Shown: one piece after another, positions 35,271-64,000 of the stretch | Layout of the letters: each line of letters opens with the position of its first letter | Position numbering within the stretch: position 1 is the first letter of the stretch | Assembly (NCBI RefSeq): GCF_004115215.2 | Contig: NW_024396743.1 | Location: 3,841,378-3,905,377 of the forward strand | DNA length: 64,000 bases | Origin: Ornithorhynchus anatinus | Lineage: Eukaryota; Chordata; Mammalia; Monotremata; Ornithorhynchidae | Direction of reading: 5' to 3' | Made by a program: the position numbers and the translations under genes | The notes under the pieces: model-generated | Told to the model about the DNA's origin: nothing | The model's input: the letters and a program-made list of their open reading frames with translations, nothing else | The model's database searches: none

Positions 35271-35400
35271 TCCCGGTTGTATTTATTGAGCACTTACTGT
35301 GTGCAAAGCACCGTACTAAGCGCTTGGGGATGTACAATACAACAAAAAATGGGCGCATTCCCTGCCCACAATGAGCTTACAGCCCGGGGGGGGGCGGGGG
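35271..35400 (-). mobile_element. L2-type 3' tail (reverse)
   Basis: 'ggttgtatttattgagcacttactgtgtgcaaagcaccgtactaagcgcttgggg...cctgcccacaatgagcttacagcc', near consensus. Confidence 0.85.
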
Positions 35401-35469
35401 GAGACAGACATTAGTATAAATTACAGATACGTGCAGAAGTGCTCTGGACTCGAGCCAGCCCCCGCACTT

Positions 35470-35885
35470 TATTAATTCAATCAATTAATCCGTGGTATTT
35501 CTCGAGCACTGACCGCAGAGCACTGGAATAAGCACATGGGAGTGGGCAGTAAAACAGAGTATCTGTAATGTATTTACCTCAATTAATGTCTTTCTCTTCC
35601 TCTAGACTGGGAGCTCATTGCGGGAGAAGGGGTCTGTCTACTATAAAATAGCGTACTCTCCCAAGCGCTTAGTACAGTGTTCTGCATACGGTAAGCACTC
35701 AAGAGCTACGACCGAATGAACAGAAATGTTCCCGGCCCGGGAGCTTCCAGTCTAGGGGGGAGGCAGACATTAAAATAAATAGGGGGAATGGCAGAGGGTG
35801 AGGATATCAACCTCAAAACGGGAGGGGGTACAGCTCCAAGTCACATGGGCGATGCAGAGAAAGGGTGAATAAATGGCAATTCCAG
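35470..35885. mobile_element. cluster of L2-type 3' ends (reverse, forward, reverse)
   Basis: 35470-35570 is a reverse tail. 35575-35728 is a forward 3' end ('ctctagactgggagctcattgcggg' to 'gtaagcactcaagagctacgaccgaatgaa'). 35728-35885 is a reverse 3' region ('gagcttccagtctaggggggaggcagac'). Confidence 0.65.
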
Positions 35886-35977
35886 CACAGCGTCTAGCCC
35901 CTAATACACACTTATTGAATACCGTTCTTATCGCGGTGATGATGTGGGAGCACGGTGTGGAACGGGCTAGATCCAAC
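35885..35977. repeat. chimeric SINE-tail segment, copy 1
   Basis: 'cgtctagcccctaatacacacttattgaataccgttc' runs into 'gatgatgtgggagcacggtgtggaacgggctagatccaacc'. The same junction recurs at 37351-37443. Confidence 0.75.
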
Positions 35978-36136
35978 CTGACATTGTAACTTCTTCAGCG
36001 CTTATACCGCTTCTTGGTTGAGAAAGGGGAACATCCCGAGGAACTAAAGAGGCTTGGTGGGCTGGGAAGGAAGGGAGCTCCGTGGGGGGGGGGGGGCTTT
36101 CTGGACCGCTCTCCGCTACAGTGCCTGGCACATAAA

Positions 36137-36250
36137 TACTGCTGGTATTTGTTAGACGCCTGCTCTGTACCAGGCACTGTACTAAGCGGTGGGGTGGATA
36201 CAAGCAAATTGGGTTGGATACAGTCCCTGTCCCAGATGGGGCTCACAAAG
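36137..36250 (-). mobile_element. MON1-type SINE tail half (reverse)
   Basis: 'ctggtatttgttagacgcctgctctgtaccaggcactgtactaagcggtggggtggatacaagcaaattgggttggatac'. Confidence 0.8.
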
Positions 36251-36299
36251 TAAGAAAGTGTTTAACATCATAAATAACGGTGGTATTTGTTAAGCAGGT

Positions 36300-36765
36300 G
36301 CCGGGTGACCAGGAACTCCGTTCTTAAGTACGCAGATGGGATATTTGGCCCAAATGGGGTTCCCAGGCTAAGAGGGGAGCGAGATAGCGAAGAAGCGAGA
36401 GTCGGTGGAGAGGTCTTCGGAGAAAATGGGGTCAAACACGCTCGCTTGAATTCCCGTTTCAAGAAACCACAGTTTCTTTTCTCTCTCCCCAGCTTGCGCT
36501 GAGCTAGGGGCTCCTTACGCGTGCGTTTCAGAACTGGAAAATCGGTTTTCCTTCGCTGCCTATTCATCCATTACGCTCCCACGGCCCGGGGTGGTCTTCG
36601 AAACCACCGATCCCAAATAAACCTGCTCGTTTCTCAAACGCCTCGACGTTGGTCGTTCGGTTGTCGGCGATGCGACGTTTGGACCGATCTGGACGTGGTA
36701 GCTAGGACCCGATTTGGAAACGGGTCAGACCATCACTTATTCGAGACGGACCAGCGGCTATCAAA
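36300..36765. other. unassigned low-repeat segment in the DUS1L-FASN spacer
   Basis: About 465 bp that matches neither MON1, MIR nor L2. It has an AATAAA at 36616-36621 and a pyrimidine tract ending in AG at 36480-36492. I do not recognise it; it could be the end of an old LTR-type or other element, or unique sequence. Confidence 0.35.
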
Positions 36766-36892
36766 CAGTGGTATTTATTGAACGCTGCAGAGCACTGGGA
36801 GAGTACAATACACCAGAGTTCCCCGCCCACAACGAGCTTCCAGCCTAGAAAGGGAAAAGCGAGCTAGGGAGGGAGGAGAATGTCTTGCTAGT

Positions 36893-37090
36893 CGCTGGGG
36901 ATCTGACGGGAAGGGAGTCAGAGGACCTGGGTTCCAGTCCCACCTCTGCCACTTGTCCGCTGGGTGACCTTGGGTAAGTCGCTTCAGTTTTCTGGGGCTC
37001 GGTTTCATTATCTGTAGATTGGGGATGTTCTTCCCCACGTGGGACGGGGACTGGGTGCCACTTATCTTCTATCTCCCCCCCCCACTGCTT
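36893..37090 (+). mobile_element. MON1-type SINE
   Basis: 'gggagtcagaggacctgggttccagtcccacctctgccacttgtccgctgggtgaccttgggtaagtcgc' to 'cccacgtgggacggggactgggtgcc'. Confidence 0.8.
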
Positions 37091-37137
37091 AGTACGCCGC
37101 TCCTGAGACACTGAAATCCTCCCCGGCCCGCCAGGAT

Positions 37138-37255
37138 CTCTCCCTGTAGACCGTAAGCTCGTTGCGGGCGCGTCACGTCTCTGTTCTATCGTTCTCTCCC
37201 AAGCGCTTAGTACAGTGCTCTGCAGGGAGTAAGCGCTCTGTAAACAGGACGGATC
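37138..37255 (+). mobile_element. L2-type 3' end
   Basis: 'ctgtagaccgtaagctcgttgcgggcgcgtcacg' to 'cttagtacagtgctctgcagggagtaagcgctctgtaaac'. Confidence 0.75.
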
Positions 37256-37350
37256 GACCCTGCTGGGGCCGAGGGAGGGAGAGGACGGACTCAGGGTGGG
37301 TGCCGGGGGGGGGAAGGGGACAGGCGGCGGGATGGGATGCGGGAGCCCGG

Positions 37351-37443
37351 CCCAGTGTCTAGCACGTAATACACACATATTGAATACCATTCTTCTCATG
37401 GGGATGATGTGGGAGCACAGTGTGCAACGGGGGCTGGATCCAG
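37351..37443. repeat. chimeric SINE-tail segment, copy 2
   Basis: 'cagtgtctagcacgtaatacacacatattgaataccattc' joined to 'gatgatgtgggagcacagtgtgcaacgggggctggatcca'. It matches 35885-35977 across the junction. Confidence 0.75.
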
Positions 37444-37893
37444 GGTCTCTGCTGCCGGGGCCCGCCCGGGGCCAGCCGAGGGGAGGCGAGGACAGACGGG
37501 AGTGGGCCGGAAAGGGTGCCAGAGACGGAGGACGTGGCCCCGCCTGCTTTGGACACGTAGGTCGGCATACGTGCGGAGGACTCCGAGGGGTGAGCCGAGA
37601 AGACCTCCCCCCCCCGCCCCCCCCCCCCCTCCAGGCTTTGGGGTCGGAGAGCAGGAATGGAGACGGGACCGGGCCGGCCGGCGTTCAAACCGTCGCGGGG
37701 ACCCGGCCTGAGCCCGAAGTAGAAGGGGAAGTGGGGAGGCAGGACGGCAGTGAGAGGACGACCCCTCTCGCCCCCAGCCCCGACTCCGCCCGGGAAACAA
37801 AAAGGTCCAGGAGCCCGGAGAACGGTGGGGTAGGGTGGGAGCGAAGAGGGGGAGAGAAACCAGACGGACCACCAAGCCAGACATCACCTGTGG

Positions 37894-37899
37894 TTTAAT
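37894..37899 (-). terminator. FASN: candidate FASN polyadenylation signal (ATTAAA, minus strand)
   Basis: TTTAAT on the plus strand reads ATTAAA for FASN, 1.37 kb past the stop codon. It is followed on that strand by a GT-rich stretch. No minus-strand AATAAA occurs nearer. Human FASN has a 3'UTR of about 0.8 kb, so a nearer cryptic signal is possible. Confidence 0.4.
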
Positions 37900-39268
37900 A
37901 TCGGGAGGGAGTTGGGGGGGGGGGGGGGGGGGGGGGCGGGGGCGGGAAAAATCGAGAGCAGCACTTCGACCGGGTGGGTGTACGAAGGATTCCCCCCACC
38001 CCCTTCCCCCTCAGGATGGGAAGGTAATTCCTTCCTTTTAACCTCTGGACAATTACGCTGGAATTTCAAAACTCAAGCAACAGCAGTCTGAATTACGTGT
38101 CTCTTAAAAAAAAAAAAAAAAATAGTAATAACGACACCCCCAAAACAACAGTCTTGTTCCCCAGCGGCGATCCGCAGGAGGGGCCGGAGTTCGGAGCCGC
38201 GTGGCCAGCGGAGAAAGCCGGGGGGGGGGGGGGGTCCGCGCCTCCCCTTTCCCGTCCCCCCCCACCCCCCGCCCCCCAACTGGAAGGGAAGGTGGTTGGA
38301 GCCGGCTCCTCTCCTTGCCTCCTCCGCATCATACGTGCAGCTGGGGGGACACCGAAGCCCCCGCGGGCCTCGCCCGAGAGGCGCTCGGAGCCGCTTCGGG
38401 GACAGAGCATCTCTTTCCTTTGTTCTCGGGGGGAGGGGGATAAAGAAGAAAAATTAAACCCTCGCGTTGGGTCCCACCCGGTGCCGACCTCCGAGTCCAT
38501 CCTCCCGGCCGGCGGTATTTATCGGGCGCTCACTGGGGGCGGGGCGCCCAACCGAGCCCGGTACACCGCAGAGTCGGTCGACCCGTTCCCTGCCCTCCAA
38601 GAGCTTCCGGTCTCTAACAAGCTCCCCCGGGGTCCTCTCCTCCTCCGGCCCGCTGGCCGACCCCTCGCTCTCTGCGCCGGAAGGCGGTGCCGTTCGGGAG
38701 CCCCTCCCTCCCCGCCCGCTGGCCCCCGGGGCGCCCCCCGACCTCTGGACGAAGTCGGGGCCCAGCGAGATGAGGGCGAGGAGGAGGAGGAGGAAGGACC
38801 GCCTCCGCTCTTTCCCTCACCTTTCACCCCCGGGGGTGGGGAGCGAGGCCTTGCGCTGGCAACACAATAAATACAAGGTTTCTCATGAAAAACGAACAAA
38901 CGAACAAACAGAAAACAACGGGAAGCACCCCTCAGTACCGCGAGCGCACCGCCCCCGCCCCGCCCGGCCCCTCGGCCGAGGCCACCGGCGTCCCGGCTCC
39001 CGCTGGCCGGCGGCTGACTCTTCACAGATCGGCGAGCGGAGGCGTCTCCAAGTCAGCCACCGGCCGGGCCGGGTCGTGGGGTCGGCCGCTCGGGCGGCGC
39101 GTGGCAGAGGGGAGGGCGAGGGTGGTCCCTCGGGGCGGGGGGGGGGGGGGCGGTCGTTTCGCGACGGGGGCGGTCGCCGCGGCTCTGTCTGCTGGGGGCG
39201 GCAGCCGCTAGGCCGGGGGCGGGGGCGGGGCGGGGGCCGGGGGGGGGGGGCGGGGGCGGGGGCGGGCC
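37900..39268 (-). other. FASN: presumed FASN 3'UTR
   Basis: The interval between the FASN stop codon and the candidate poly(A) signal holds no other gene. It includes a plus-strand A-tract at 38107-38123, a reverse L2 tail at 38505-38618 and several G-runs. Confidence 0.45.
38505..38618 (-). mobile_element. L2-type 3' tail (reverse plus-strand text, so sense with FASN)
   Basis: 'ggcggtatttatcgggcgctcactgggggcggggcgcc...acccgttccctgccctccaagagcttccgg'. It sits inside the presumed FASN 3'UTR. Confidence 0.65.

Positions 39269-64000
<24,732 letters not shown>

Larger units (their letters stand above)
30820..37893. other. DUS1L-FASN intergenic spacer
   Basis: About 7 kb between the DUS1L start codon and the FASN 3' end. 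It contains no supportable protein-coding gene. Most of it is SINE and L2 copies, listed separately. The DUS1L promoter and any 5' non-coding exon must lie here, but no clear CpG island marks them. Confidence 0.7.

Noticed and set aside
38867-38885. Plus-strand AATAAA near 38872 as a gene terminator
   Set aside because: No plus-strand gene precedes it, and FASN is on the other strand.

Overview
The window is vertebrate genomic DNA, almost certainly from a monotreme (platypus or echidna). Three things point there: the genes are intron-rich with GT-AG splice sites; introns and spacers are packed with a tRNA-headed, MIR-core SINE of the MON1 type whose tail reads 'cagcgcttagaacagtgctcggcacatagtaagcgcttaacaaatacc(ATT)n'; and there are equally many 3' ends of an L2-type LINE ending 'gtaagcgctcaataaatacgattgaatgaa'. 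GC and CpG content are very high.

Six host genes can be modelled exon by exon with consistent phase, in the order RAC3(+) 343-1947, DCXR(-) 2641-5647, RFNG(-) 10411-15723, GPS1(+) 16482-22248, DUS1L(-) 22716-30819 and FASN(-) 39269 to beyond 64000. This is the gene order and orientation I recall for human 17q25.3, so the block appears conserved since the monotreme-therian split. All 80 introns in these models are GT-AG. Five genes are complete. FASN lacks its N-terminus, which lies beyond the right edge; the window holds 37 exons from the ketoacyl-synthase EAHGTGT motif to the thioesterase stop codon.

Layout: 1-340 is a CpG-rich RAC3 5' region with a 23-bp tandem array. RAC3 and DCXR converge tail to tail on a tiny shared poly(A) element near 2525. 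A CpG island at 5.65-6.08 kb carries the DCXR promoter with a TCTCGCGAGA element. 6.1-9.7 kb is repeat-filled spacer. RFNG and GPS1 are head to head across a 760-bp GC-rich bidirectional promoter that contains a roughly 80-bp minisatellite. GPS1 and DUS1L converge tail to tail near 22.4-22.55 kb. 30.8-37.9 kb is spacer built mostly of nested SINE/L2 copies, and the rest is FASN.

The genes share no single pathway. RAC3 is a Rho-family GTPase, DCXR an L-xylulose/dicarbonyl reductase, RFNG a Notch-modifying Golgi glycosyltransferase, GPS1 the CSN1 subunit of the COP9 signalosome, DUS1L a tRNA dihydrouridine synthase and FASN the cytosolic fatty-acid synthase.

I found no evidence of a new multi-gene system, CRISPR array or phage-type element. 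What is unusual lies at DNA level: promoter and 5'UTR minisatellites, splice sites that lean on repeat-derived sequence, a ~400-nt polypyrimidine tract against a FASN exon, many nested SINE/LINE insertions with readable target-site duplications, and local tandem amplification of SINE/L2 fragments. Repeat boundaries are read by eye and are accurate to about 5-20 bp; exon boundaries come from splice signals, reading phase and recalled protein homology.
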